Below the pieces are notes generated by a model. That model worked only from the letters and a program-made list of their open reading frames with translations. It did not search any database and had not been told where the DNA came from. Source: a virus. From it: a DNA stretch of 64,000 nucleotides. Below, piece by piece: positions 16,944 through 24,045 of the stretch. A program made the position numbers and the translations under genes. How positions within the stretch are numbered: the stretch's first letter is position 1; the number at the start of each line of letters is the position of its first letter. The stretch covers positions 51,648 through 115,647 of IMG/VR virus record IMGVR_UViG_3300028377_000005; one strand, written 5' to 3'.

Positions 16944-17213
16944 TTAGCTGTTTTTGCCGTACTGTTCTTTGCACCCCTTAACCCAGATGGTAAAGGATAC
17001 GCTTTCGATGACTTCACGGGACCAATTCACTTCGATTGCAACCTCTGAGAGGTCGAAGTCTTCGGCTAATACGGACAGATCCAAAGTGGACCAATCCGGG
17101 GCTTCAATTTCGGCTTCGCCCCATTCGTAGACACTGACATTAGCTTTCGGGTGTACCCCTTGCGCTACCGTCTTGAGCCGGGCGACCTCTTTTTCGATTA
17201 TCACGGCTGTCAT
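16944..17213 (-). CDS. Hypothetical protein, 89 aa
   Basis: Small acidic alpha/beta protein, strongly negative in residues 28-60, with Trp-rich C-terminal strands. The ATG follows the upstream stop by three bases, indicating translational coupling. No recognised family. Confidence 0.55.
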   Translation of the reverse strand: MTAVIIEKEVARLKTVAQGVHPKANVSVYEWGEAEIEAPDWSTLDLSVLAEDFDLSEVAIEVNWSREVIESVSFTIWVKGCKEQYGKNS

Positions 17214-17216
17214 AGC

Positions 17217-17516
17217 TCAAATCCCGTATACCCATTGACGATCCGACATGTCTATCTCGACGATTTCCCCGTCGACCCGGATGAAAGCCCGAACTACCTC
17301 GGGACCCTCTACCAGAAACGCCTTAACACTCATCCCTTCTAAAATAGTAGTGAGGGATTCGGTATTGACGGCGTGTAGGTCGTCACCGCACAACATGATG
17401 CCCGCTGCCTTTTCCGTAGTGGGATCCACCAGTTCTTCGCCCACCAATTCTTCATAAAGCGGGACTTCAAAAACGGTAGCGGCTCTGAGTTCCAAATAAC
17501 ATTTGTCGGCGGCCAT
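17217..17516 (-). CDS. Hypothetical protein, 99 aa
   Basis: The start at 17516 (MAADKC) is chosen because AGGAT lies just before it; the frame is open further upstream but without a site. The product is a compact acidic alpha/beta protein (VKAFLVEGPEVVRAFIRVDG near residues 65-85). It is part of the same minus-strand accessory operon. No recognised family. Confidence 0.55.
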   Translation of the reverse strand: MAADKCYLELRAATVFEVPLYEELVGEELVDPTTEKAAGIMLCGDDLHAVNTESLTTILEGMSVKAFLVEGPEVVRAFIRVDGEIVEIDMSDRQWVYGI

Positions 17517-17573
17517 TGTGTAAATCCTAGTTAGGGCGCAGGGGGCTCTCACACCCCCGCTACGCCGTTTATA

Positions 17574-18191
17574 TTAGATGCGGAACATTCCCTTCGGACC
17601 GTGGCCCAGCTTACCAGCATAGGCGCTCTTGAGGGCTTCCCACGCTTCCGACTTCTGGCTGACCGGGACTTTCCAGACCTTGTTCTCTTTGTCCCAGCGG
17701 CGGCCCGTGACGCTCTTGATAGCCTCGATGAAATCGGTATCGAAGGGCGTGTCCAACAGGACCATACCGTCTTCGACCGTGATTTCGACTTCAGCCAGAC
17801 GCCCACCGATCTTATCGGAAAGCGTTTCGTAACCCATCGCCTTCATGGCTTCGAGGCACATGGTCGTGTCTTCGAGGTGCGTGCCTTCGTGCGCCCAGAA
17901 TGCGACGGCATGGTTGAGGACGTTGACCGCTTTGCGGCTATCGTCTTTCAGGACGGCGTTCATGGCCTTGTCCGCCAGCGCCGTGTCCGACAGGTTCTGC
18001 AGGATGGCCGTGACCTTCTGGGCCGTTTCATCGTCGATTTCGTAGGCGTCTTCGTAGCCGTACTTGCCCCGGCACACCGGGCCGATGCCGAACTCGACGC
18101 TCGTGCCGTCGACCAGCGGGCGGTTGCAGCATGAGCAGTGGGTGGGGTTGAGTTTGTATGCTGCCGATTGGGTGTAGTCGCCGTTCGTCAT
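17574..18191 (-). CDS. DUF6011-like zinc finger plus HARP-like domain protein
   Basis: A 205-aa protein. Residues about 10-45 hold a zinc-finger-like CSCC...GIGPVCRGKYG pattern typical of DUF6011. Residues about 150-185 (FDTDFIEAIKSVTGRRWDKE and KVWKVP) resemble the HARP domain that binds DNA forks in SMARCAL1-type annealing helicases. The two together suggest nucleic-acid binding. The start at 18191 has CGGAGA before it; in-frame starts at 18242/18236 would fall at or before the expected transcription start of the promoter at 18246-18274, so they are unlikely. It may assist the SNF2-type helicase encoded at 35537 (inference). Confidence 0.65.
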   Translation of the reverse strand: MTNGDYTQSAAYKLNPTHCSCCNRPLVDGTSVEFGIGPVCRGKYGYEDAYEIDDETAQKVTAILQNLSDTALADKAMNAVLKDDSRKAVNVLNHAVAFWAHEGTHLEDTTMCLEAMKAMGYETLSDKIGGRLAEVEITVEDGMVLLDTPFDTDFIEAIKSVTGRRWDKENKVWKVPVSQKSEAWEALKSAYAGKLGHGPKGMFRI

Positions 18192-18245
18192 TGTTGTCTC
18201 CGTCGTCGTCGTGAATAGTTCTAGTTGCGTTCCCATCTTCACTAA

Positions 18246-18274
18246 CCTATACCCTAGTACCGGAGATCCGTCAA
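18246..18274 (-). promoter_or_regulatory. Sigma70-like promoter
   Basis: TTGACG (18274-18269), 17 bases, TATAGG (18251-18246) followed by TTAGTG, on the minus strand. It drives the zinc-finger/HARP gene and probably the operon below. The TAGGGTATAGGTTAGT block recurs at 63824. Confidence 0.7.
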
Positions 18275-18281
18275 AAGTTTC

Positions 18282-18611
18282 TTAAAGAAAATCGAGTCGT
18301 TTCATTGTGCTTCGAATGAAGTTCGGGAGCGGATCCACTTTACACTTGTGGCTGATGACTATCTCTTTGCGGTCGTATCCGCGCACCCACATAACCCCGT
18401 CACGTTTGGGGTCCAAGAGTACCTCCAGCGTAAAGCGGTAAGTGTCGTAGGGAAACAAAACCCGCAACGCCTGACATTTTTTCGTCGTGTTCCATTCCAC
18501 GAAAATGTTTCGTTCCTCTTCCATGTCCCGACTGAAAAAGTAATCGTCCTTGACTTCACGGACCGTTTCTACCGTGGATTTGATGACGTCGTATTTCATG
18601 ATGCGCTTCAT
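18282..18611 (-). CDS. Hypothetical protein, 109 aa
   Basis: The start at 18611 is preferred (GAGGGATAC ribosome site directly upstream, just after the stop of the previous gene); a longer frame would overlap that gene. It is a basic, beta-rich protein with many aromatic residues (FVEWNTTKKCQALRVLFPYD) and no recognised motif. The promoter at 18246-18274 begins right behind its stop. Confidence 0.55.
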   Translation of the reverse strand: MKRIMKYDVIKSTVETVREVKDDYFFSRDMEEERNIFVEWNTTKKCQALRVLFPYDTYRFTLEVLLDPKRDGVMWVRGYDRKEIVISHKCKVDPLPNFIRSTMKRLDFL

Positions 18612-18618
18612 GTATCCC

Positions 18619-18873
18619 TCAGTCGGCGAAATATTCGATGACGTACTCGACCAAATAATGGAAATCGTCTTCGTGCAACACGATTGAACGGGGGTTGCAA
18701 TAGTGTTTGATGGACGCCTCGACCCACTCACGGTTGGGAAGGTACGTGATGTTGCACCCGTCCACGAACTGTTCGATGACTTTTTCGCCGAGGTCCACGA
18801 GTTCTAGCTCATCCCGCTTTTCCTCGTACTTGCCCACCGGCTTTCTGTGGGAGGCGTATTCGACAGTGTTCAT
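18619..18873 (-). CDS. Hypothetical protein, 84 aa
   Basis: Small acidic alpha/beta protein, first gene after the promoter at 18910-18938. A segment of hydrophobic strands (IVLHEDDFHYLVEYVIEYFA) closes it. No recognised family. Confidence 0.55.
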   Translation of the reverse strand: MNTVEYASHRKPVGKYEEKRDELELVDLGEKVIEQFVDGCNITYLPNREWVEASIKHYCNPRSIVLHEDDFHYLVEYVIEYFAD

Positions 18874-18909
18874 AACCCTTCCTCGGCACTCAGGTAACTA
18901 ATCTACTCC

Positions 18910-18938
18910 TTTATACCTTAGTGTCGAGGGTGTGTCAA
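18910..18938 (-). promoter_or_regulatory. Sigma70-like promoter
   Basis: TTGACA (18938-18933), 17 bases, TATAAA (18915-18910) on the minus strand, upstream of the 84-aa gene. The -35 box is merged with the U-tract of the terminator at 18942-18969. Confidence 0.75.
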
Positions 18939-18941
18939 AAG

Positions 18942-18969
18942 AAAAGGCGACCCGGTGAGGGCCGCCTTT
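18942..18969 (-). terminator. Rho-independent terminator
   Basis: On the minus strand AAAGGCG pairs with CGCCTTT around an inner CCC/GGG, followed by TTTTCTTTTG. It follows the 2H phosphoesterase gene. Confidence 0.75.
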
Positions 18970-18981
18970 GGGGGTGTGCTT

Positions 18982-19539
18982 TTACCTCCACGGTAAATTG
19001 CTGCGGTCGGGAGGGCCGATGGGTATGGGTATTTTTTCGTCTTTACCGCGAACCAAATAGATAGTGTCGCAGCACCACCCATCAAAGTCTGTGATGCCAG
19101 AGGTTTCCCAGCTTTGGGGGAAACCGTCCCTTTTGGCGTAGTAACCTAGCGTCATGTGGGGTGTGTAGCCGTACCGCTGCGGAGGCAGCATGTCGACTTT
19201 AGATAGGATATCGAGGTAAGTAGCTCGCCAGATATCTAGCCCGGCCCCGTTGATCAGGAGCCAATGTACGTACATGTCGGGTGCGTTGAAAAACCCCGTG
19301 CCTTCAACCCAAAGCTCGATGGGGTCCATAAGAGAAGCGGTCCTTTTACAGACCTGTAACAGTTGCTCCGCTTGTTCATCATCGGTTTGTCCGAGACGAA
19401 CAAGGGTCATGTGCAAGCCGTTGTTAATCACGTCGTCTTGGGCGTGGTCGTGGGCGTGGTCCAACACCACCTTGGGTGGGTAGATCGCCAGCATCGTCAT
19501 CTGATTGGTGATCGTCGGCGCATTGGCTTCAAAGTCCAT
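18982..19539 (-). CDS. 2H phosphoesterase (2'-5' RNA ligase/LigT-like)
   Basis: A 185-aa protein with the two HxT motifs that define the 2H family: GLHMTLVRLG (His43/Thr45) and TPHMTLGYY (His127/Thr129), about 84 residues apart. Family members open 2',3'-cyclic or cleave 2'-5' phosphodiester bonds; the phage anti-CBASS enzyme Acb1 and RNA-repair phosphodiesterases share this core. AGGTGA precedes the ATG. A terminator at 18942-18969 closes the unit. It may act in RNA end repair next to the Pnkp-like enzymes or degrade cyclic-oligonucleotide alarms; the sequence does not decide. Confidence 0.75.
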   Translation of the reverse strand: MDFEANAPTITNQMTMLAIYPPKVVLDHAHDHAQDDVINNGLHMTLVRLGQTDDEQAEQLLQVCKRTASLMDPIELWVEGTGFFNAPDMYVHWLLINGAGLDIWRATYLDILSKVDMLPPQRYGYTPHMTLGYYAKRDGFPQSWETSGITDFDGWCCDTIYLVRGKDEKIPIPIGPPDRSNLPWR

Positions 19540-19624
19540 GCCGATCTCACCTGTTTAGGTTAGTGGGTTTACTCCCTTCCCCTTGAATATCGGAACAATA
19601 TCCATCCCCACCTATGCCGTGTAA

Positions 19625-19993
19625 TTAGGCATTGCCACAGAGGTTTTGTGTGATCTCCAGTTTGCGTACCAGTTCGCGCTTTTTCACGATCTCTTCCGCA
19701 AGATATTTCTGAAAGACCTCTACCGCCTCTTCCATTTCCCTGAATTTTTTATTTGGGGGCGGGTGGTCTAACATCAACCCGTCGCCCATGATGTACATGA
19801 ACTGCCACCACCGGTGATCATCAATCACATTGACACGCCCCGTCAAATGTAAGGCGCATATCTTTTCGTCGCCCTTAAAGAGGGTGCCTGTGATCGACAC
19901 ACCGGTAGAAAAGGTAGCGGGTTCCCATTCCATCTCGGGCATTAACGTTTGCGCCTTCTCTAGGCTTATATCTACTGCTGTCTGTTCAGGCAT
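19625..19993 (-). CDS. Hypothetical protein, 122 aa
   Basis: The start at 19993 overlaps the end of the IF-1 gene (ATGCCTGA), so expression is coupled. The N-terminal 75 residues are beta-rich with Trp/Tyr ([15 protein letters not shown]); residues 85-115 are one long charged helix, probably a coiled coil. No recognised family. The coupling to IF-1 makes a link to translation worth considering. Confidence 0.6.
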   Translation of the reverse strand: MPEQTAVDISLEKAQTLMPEMEWEPATFSTGVSITGTLFKGDEKICALHLTGRVNVIDDHRWWQFMYIMGDGLMLDHPPPNKKFREMEEAVEVFQKYLAEEIVKKRELVRKLEITQNLCGNA

Positions 19994-20204
19994 GACGGTA
20001 AACGATCCTTCCCTTGGTGAGGTCATAGGGGCTCATTTCCACGTCCACCTCGTCGCCGGGGAGGATGCGGATATTGTGCTTGCGAATTTTACCCGAAATG
20101 TGGCACAGAATCTCGTGCTCGTTTTCAAGCTCGACCCGGAACAGCGCATTGGGAAGGGCTTCCGTAACTTCACCCGTTTGTTCAATCATGTCTTCTTTGC
20201 TCAT
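19986..20204 (-). CDS. infA: Translation initiation factor IF-1 homologue
   Basis: Seventy-two residues, the same length as bacterial IF-1, and alignable end to end with the known family pattern: [49 protein letters not shown] and [13 protein letters not shown]. This is an S1/OB-fold protein that binds the 30S A site during initiation. The ribosome site (CGGAGAG) lies inside the end of the upstream dCTP-deaminase-like gene. A virus-encoded copy could supplement or replace the host factor, or change start selection on phage messages (inference). The surrounding genes are clearly viral, so it is not a flanking host gene. Confidence 0.92.
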   Translation of the reverse strand: MSKEDMIEQTGEVTEALPNALFRVELENEHEILCHISGKIRKHNIRILPGDEVDVEMSPYDLTKGRIVYRHA

Positions 20205-20209
20205 GCTAC

Positions 20210-20818
20210 TTACTCTCCGTTTTCAAATGGTTTCGACGGTGTGATCTCGATCTGTCCTTGGTACCTACTACGAAACTCCGCCGATCCGTAGGGTACAATG
20301 TCACCTTGGCATGTGGCAAAAGCTACTTGCCCGATCTCCATTTCGGGATAAATCCGAATGGGATGAGCGCATCTGATCTCTAACGTCCACGTTCCATTAA
20401 AACCGACGTCTCCCCACCCACCACAGATATGGGATTCAAGTCCCAGCCGGGCGGTTGACGATCTGCCTTCGTACAACGGAACATGCTCTTTGCAAAAAGT
20501 ACGCTCCAAGGTCCGTCCAAGATACAAGAAGCCCGGCTTTAACACAAGGCCCTCTGTAGGGATACGTATCTTTTCCGCTTCGTTATCTTCACGAAGATCC
20601 AATTCGGGGCGCGGGAAACCTAAATTTTCAGCCCAAGAAGGGGCGGCTTTCCACAGGATCCGGTGATACCATTTACAGCGGGCGACCCGGTAAACCATAA
20701 GCTCTGGGGCCAGACGCACGTTATAGCTGTTCGGATTGAGGAGCTTCGGATCAAAAGGTTCGATCTCGATGTTACCTCTATGGATGTGATCTACTATGGC
20801 TGACTTGGTTAAAAACAT
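20210..20818 (-). CDS. dCTP deaminase/dUTPase-superfamily enzyme
   Basis: A 202-aa protein with the Dcd layout. An N-terminal [15 protein letters not shown] block is followed by [14 protein letters not shown], then [18 protein letters not shown] and [13 protein letters not shown] with the candidate catalytic Glu. The RSSxARLG signature binds triphosphate. Homologues deaminate dCTP to dUTP or, in bifunctional forms, give dUMP for dTMP synthesis. The segment before the catalytic Glu ([10 protein letters not shown]) differs from the usual A-x-x-x-DPGF, so activity may be altered. AAAGGA precedes the ATG. Confidence 0.8.
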   Translation of the reverse strand: MFLTKSAIVDHIHRGNIEIEPFDPKLLNPNSYNVRLAPELMVYRVARCKWYHRILWKAAPSWAENLGFPRPELDLREDNEAEKIRIPTEGLVLKPGFLYLGRTLERTFCKEHVPLYEGRSSTARLGLESHICGGWGDVGFNGTWTLEIRCAHPIRIYPEMEIGQVAFATCQGDIVPYGSAEFRSRYQGQIEITPSKPFENGE

Positions 20819-20865
20819 GCGTCGCTAATCCTTTAGTAACGGCTTTAGGTAGATATAATACGCGG

Positions 20866-21639
20866 TCAGGTACTTGGCGTGGCGACAGCGAACGCGCAGT
20901 CTGGCCAGTTATTTTTGATGGTGGGTAGGGACTCCCTCGGAAGACCATCTAACAGCACCATGTGGCTCTGCGATACGTAGACCGACGAACACCCTTCCGA
21001 AAGTGCCCACTCTTCGATAGTTTCCACTTGCGACGCTTCGCACTGTAGGAGCACACGACAGTGAGACAATTGCGGTTCGGTCATGCGGTCAAACTCTTCC
21101 CAATCCCGGAAATCACCATCGAGCGGGGCGTCCGACATGCCCTCCTCAACCGCTTCGAAAGTGTAATCGCATTCGAAATCCGGCCAGAATTTATCACTCC
21201 ATGCCTGAACGGCTTTCACGATTTCATCTGGAGTCAGAGACGGGCACTCCCAAATCACTGTGGGATTGCTGAATGGATCGGCCACCTCTTCGATGGGGCA
21301 TCCGAAATCCAACTCGCTCAGGCCGAAATCCCCAGCCACTTTCCATTTTTCCGACACCAATCGAGGGGTCACAAGAGTCATGAGGTACACCTGTGATGGC
21401 TGACCCCCTACCGGAATCTCTAACTGTACGTCCGCGTACTGGCCTTGCCTCCCGTTGTCGTAATCAAAGACACGGACCGACGCAGGCATATTTTCAAACC
21501 AATGCTTCATGCCCTCGTAATAAATGCGAAGGCATCGGTTATGGTACTCGGTCTCCGGGTTACTTTCCCGGAGATTCGTCTCGTACCAACGCTTCAGTCG
21601 ATTATAGGACTGGAAGGGAAGTTGCATTACCTGATTCAT
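20866..21639 (-). CDS. Hypothetical protein, 257 aa
   Basis: Soluble, acidic protein, first gene of the unit driven by the promoter at 21693-21721. The N-terminal 50 residues are helical and aromatic, the middle is beta-rich and the last 65 (HCRVLLQCEASQVETIEEWA, then VYVSQSHMVLL) look like a small alpha/beta fold. No recognised family. It precedes the dCTP-deaminase-like and IF-1 genes. Confidence 0.6.
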   Translation of the reverse strand: MNQVMQLPFQSYNRLKRWYETNLRESNPETEYHNRCLRIYYEGMKHWFENMPASVRVFDYDNGRQGQYADVQLEIPVGGQPSQVYLMTLVTPRLVSEKWKVAGDFGLSELDFGCPIEEVADPFSNPTVIWECPSLTPDEIVKAVQAWSDKFWPDFECDYTFEAVEEGMSDAPLDGDFRDWEEFDRMTEPQLSHCRVLLQCEASQVETIEEWALSEGCSSVYVSQSHMVLLDGLPRESLPTIKNNWPDCAFAVATPST

Positions 21640-21692
21640 CTAATCACCCAAGCCCAAGCAAAAGGAGGACCTATTACCATCTCGTATAGGGA

Positions 21693-21721
21693 GTAATATC
21701 AAATAGCTATTGAAACGTCAA
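21693..21721 (-). promoter_or_regulatory. Sigma70-like promoter
   Basis: TTGACG (21721-21716), 17 bases, TATTAC (21698-21693) on the minus strand. Its -35 box lies one base from the ATG of the divergent PhoH gene, the same arrangement as at 12068-12096. Confidence 0.6.
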
Positions 21722-21722
21722 A

Positions 21723-22649
21723 ATGGATAACCTACAGCCAAGGGATCAAGCCTTGTTTCTACAAGACATCAGTCAAACGCCTGCTTTCGGAAAAGGCGTC
21801 CGCGTTTTCGAAGTGTACCCGGAAACGATCAACGACCTCTACCACAAGGGGTATGTCGACCTTGATGAGGATACCCCCGTGTATCCCAACCAGCCTCTTA
21901 TTCTTAGAGCGGGTCAACAGTCGGCACTGGCGTATGTAAGTCGGTCCGGCGATCAAATTCTTTGCGTCGACCCTGAAGTATCTTATTTCAAGATCAAGGG
22001 ACGCAACAAAGAACAAACCCTGCTCCTCAATCTGTTCCAAGATCCCGATATCCGACTCGTGGTTGTTACTGGAGCTGCCGGAACAGGTAAGACCGTTTGT
22101 ATCGGAGGGTATGCCCTTCACCAACTTTTCCGAGTAGGGGATTACCGAAAACTCACCATGTCAAAGCCCCTTGAGATCGTAACCCGGTCGAAATATTGGG
22201 GAACTGTACCCGGAGGGGAAAATGAAAAGTTCGCCCCGTTCCTTAAAAGCTATTCGATCCTATTTGAAGGGTTGATCGGGGAACGCGGAAAAGCGTATGT
22301 CGAAACTGCCATGCAACAGGGGACCATCGACTTCATGCCTGTAGAATTGATGCGTGGCGTCAGCCTCAAGAACTCTATCGTGTGGTACGACGAAGCCCAG
22401 AACCTCAACCACCACGAAATGGAAACGCTGGGTTCCCGTATTGATGATGTGGGTGGTTCGAAACTCATTTTGAGCGGCGACCTCAACCAGCAGGATGGTC
22501 GGATCACTGAAAGCCAAACCGGCCTTTACCGACTCCTAAGCAGCTCCCACTTCTTGAACTCCCCACACACGGCTCACGTTCATCTGGTACAGAACGAACG
22601 TGGTGTGATCTCCCAACTATTTTTCGACGTTTTCAATACCAGCGACTAA
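21723..22649 (+). CDS. phoH: PhoH-like ATPase
   Basis: A 308-aa protein. The C-terminal two thirds is a PhoH-type P-loop ATPase: Walker A GAAGTGKT (117-124), Walker B IVWYDEAQN, and GDLNQQD, followed by an arginine-bearing QNERG segment. Residues 1-95 form a separate beta-rich N-terminal domain with DLYHKGYVDL. PhoH proteins are common in large phages and are thought to act on RNA, with helicase-like properties. No clear ribosome site is seen before the ATG, so weak or regulated translation is possible. It stands alone on the plus strand and ends at a hairpin at 22656-22686. Confidence 0.85.
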   Translation: MDNLQPRDQALFLQDISQTPAFGKGVRVFEVYPETINDLYHKGYVDLDEDTPVYPNQPLILRAGQQSALAYVSRSGDQILCVDPEVSYFKIKGRNKEQTLLLNLFQDPDIRLVVVTGAAGTGKTVCIGGYALHQLFRVGDYRKLTMSKPLEIVTRSKYWGTVPGGENEKFAPFLKSYSILFEGLIGERGKAYVETAMQQGTIDFMPVELMRGVSLKNSIVWYDEAQNLNHHEMETLGSRIDDVGGSKLILSGDLNQQDGRITESQTGLYRLLSSSHFLNSPHTAHVHLVQNERGVISQLFFDVFNTSD

Positions 22650-22655
22650 TCTATG

Positions 22656-22686
22656 GTAGGCCCCCGGCTTCGGGTTGGGGGCCTAC
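22656..22686. terminator. Hairpin between convergent genes
   Basis: GTAGGCCCCC (22656-22665) pairs perfectly with GGGGGCCTAC (22677-22686) over an 11-base loop. It overlaps the stop codon of the minus-strand gene. No U-run on either side, so it may be a bidirectional barrier rather than a classical terminator. Confidence 0.65.
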
Positions 22687-23960
22687 TCATCTCCCCTGCT
22701 GTACTTCCAGATAGTATCCGGCAATTTCAACGTAATCGTGGCTCGGCAAGAGCACGTGACCAGCGGCTGTGACCTTTTCGGTGAACCTACGAAGATGCTT
22801 ACGCCCACCTTGATAGGCCCTTCATAGGCGAACACAGACGAAGCGTTATTGTCCCGAGGGGTGAGCGTTTTGATATCTAGCTCTTCGGGGAACACGTCAG
22901 TCCGCGCATAGTCCGGCGTCCCTAAGAAAGTGATGCCTTCCCGCCCGTAAAGACCTTCGAACTCTTCGAGCGATATATCATAGGCATAGGCGTTTGATTG
23001 CCTGTAGAGCGTGTCGTGGATACCCCACAAGAGGTCGGTAGCCAGTGTAGCTACCGATAGCCCTTCGAACGGATCGTCAAGCAGAGCACGGTCCTCACGC
23101 ATCGAGAAAAGCGCCGACGTCTTGAACGTAGTTTTTCGTTGGTCTTTTTTCCTAGCTTTTGGCTGCAAGTCTTTAGGGTGTCGCCACGTACTACCCGCCG
23201 TATTACTTGACGTATACGTAGTATCTCCGCGTGTCGAATACCACCACTTGTTACCCCCGTAGTCATCGGTGAATGTAGTAGCTCCGCCCCACCTGCCTTC
23301 GTAATAAGAGATGTATTTTTGGGTGTTGATATGCCGGTCTTCCGTAAGGAAATCGTAGCGACCCTCCATGTCTAGCGATATTTGCGCATTGAGCCAAGAT
23401 CGCACCTTACCGACGAGACCTTTCTTGAACCCGTAAACTTCATCTGAAAGGGTCTTTTTGAACGCGGGTGCCGCAAAGAGCAGGGTGAGGTTGGAGCGGA
23501 CCGTCTGAGACGTCGCATGTAGTTCTTCAAGGGCGGCGTCTAGCTTGGTCTGGATGTAAAACTCAGCGAACGGGTCACGTTCGATAAGCGGCTCGACCAT
23601 GCTTCGCATCTGTGCGGCTACGAGGTCCCGGACCTTAGACCCTTTACGGTTAAGCAGGATCCAGTCTCTGGCCATCGTGTGTATAAGGGATGCGCTATCA
23701 CGGTCGAGGTTGGGAAGTCCCTTACGGAGCGCCTCGTGGAATTGTGGGAGGCTTTTGTAATCGGGTAGTTTGTAATCGGCCCAATGACCGAAAGCGACCT
23801 TGAAAGCATAAGCAAAGTCACCGTCCTGTTGGCGGAGTTCGTATCGGTAGTGTGCTTGGACACGATCACGTGAAGCCCAGCGGGCCGCCCGTCTTTCGAT
23901 CGTAGGCTTGACGCTGGGCATTTCACCCTGTATGCGGTCCCGATTTTCCAGCCGTTTCAT
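22683..23960 (-). CDS. Hypothetical protein, 425 aa
   Basis: The start at 23960 is chosen because the longer frame reads through the terminator at 23995-24025; GGAAGG lies just upstream of this ATG. The basic N-terminal half is helical (residues 1-200). Residues 210-260 are rich in Trp, Tyr, Thr and Gly (GGNKWWYSTRGDTTYTSSN), unusual for a soluble enzyme, and the C-terminal 80 residues are beta-rich. No recognised family. Whether it is a virion or an early protein cannot be told. Confidence 0.6.
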   Translation of the reverse strand: MKRLENRDRIQGEMPSVKPTIERRAARWASRDRVQAHYRYELRQQDGDFAYAFKVAFGHWADYKLPDYKSLPQFHEALRKGLPNLDRDSASLIHTMARDWILLNRKGSKVRDLVAAQMRSMVEPLIERDPFAEFYIQTKLDAALEELHATSQTVRSNLTLLFAAPAFKKTLSDEVYGFKKGLVGKVRSWLNAQISLDMEGRYDFLTEDRHINTQKYISYYEGRWGGATTFTDDYGGNKWWYSTRGDTTYTSSNTAGSTWRHPKDLQPKARKKDQRKTTFKTSALFSMREDRALLDDPFEGLSVATLATDLLWGIHDTLYRQSNAYAYDISLEEFEGLYGREGITFLGTPDYARTDVFPEELDIKTLTPRDNNASSVFAYEGPIKVGVSIFVGSPKRSQPLVTCSCRATITLKLPDTIWKYSRGDE

Positions 23961-23994
23961 GCGCTTCGCCTTCCGAGGGGTTTCGTAATACCAA

Positions 23995-24025
23995 AAAGGG
24001 GACCCCAATCTATGGGATCCCCTTT
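23995..24025 (-). terminator. Rho-independent terminator after the Ycf46-like gene
   Basis: On the minus strand AAAGGGGA pairs with TCCCCTTT, with an inner CCC/GGG, followed by TTTTT counting the tail at 23997-23993. It follows the AAA+ ATPase stop by about 20 bases. Confidence 0.75.
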
Positions 24026-24045
24026 CCAACTTCGGGGTCGTCCCC

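Noticed and set aside
17601-18134. 177-codon plus-strand frame
   Set aside because: Antisense to the zinc-finger/HARP gene; composition (Val/Arg/Phe-rich) typical of a reverse-strand shadow.
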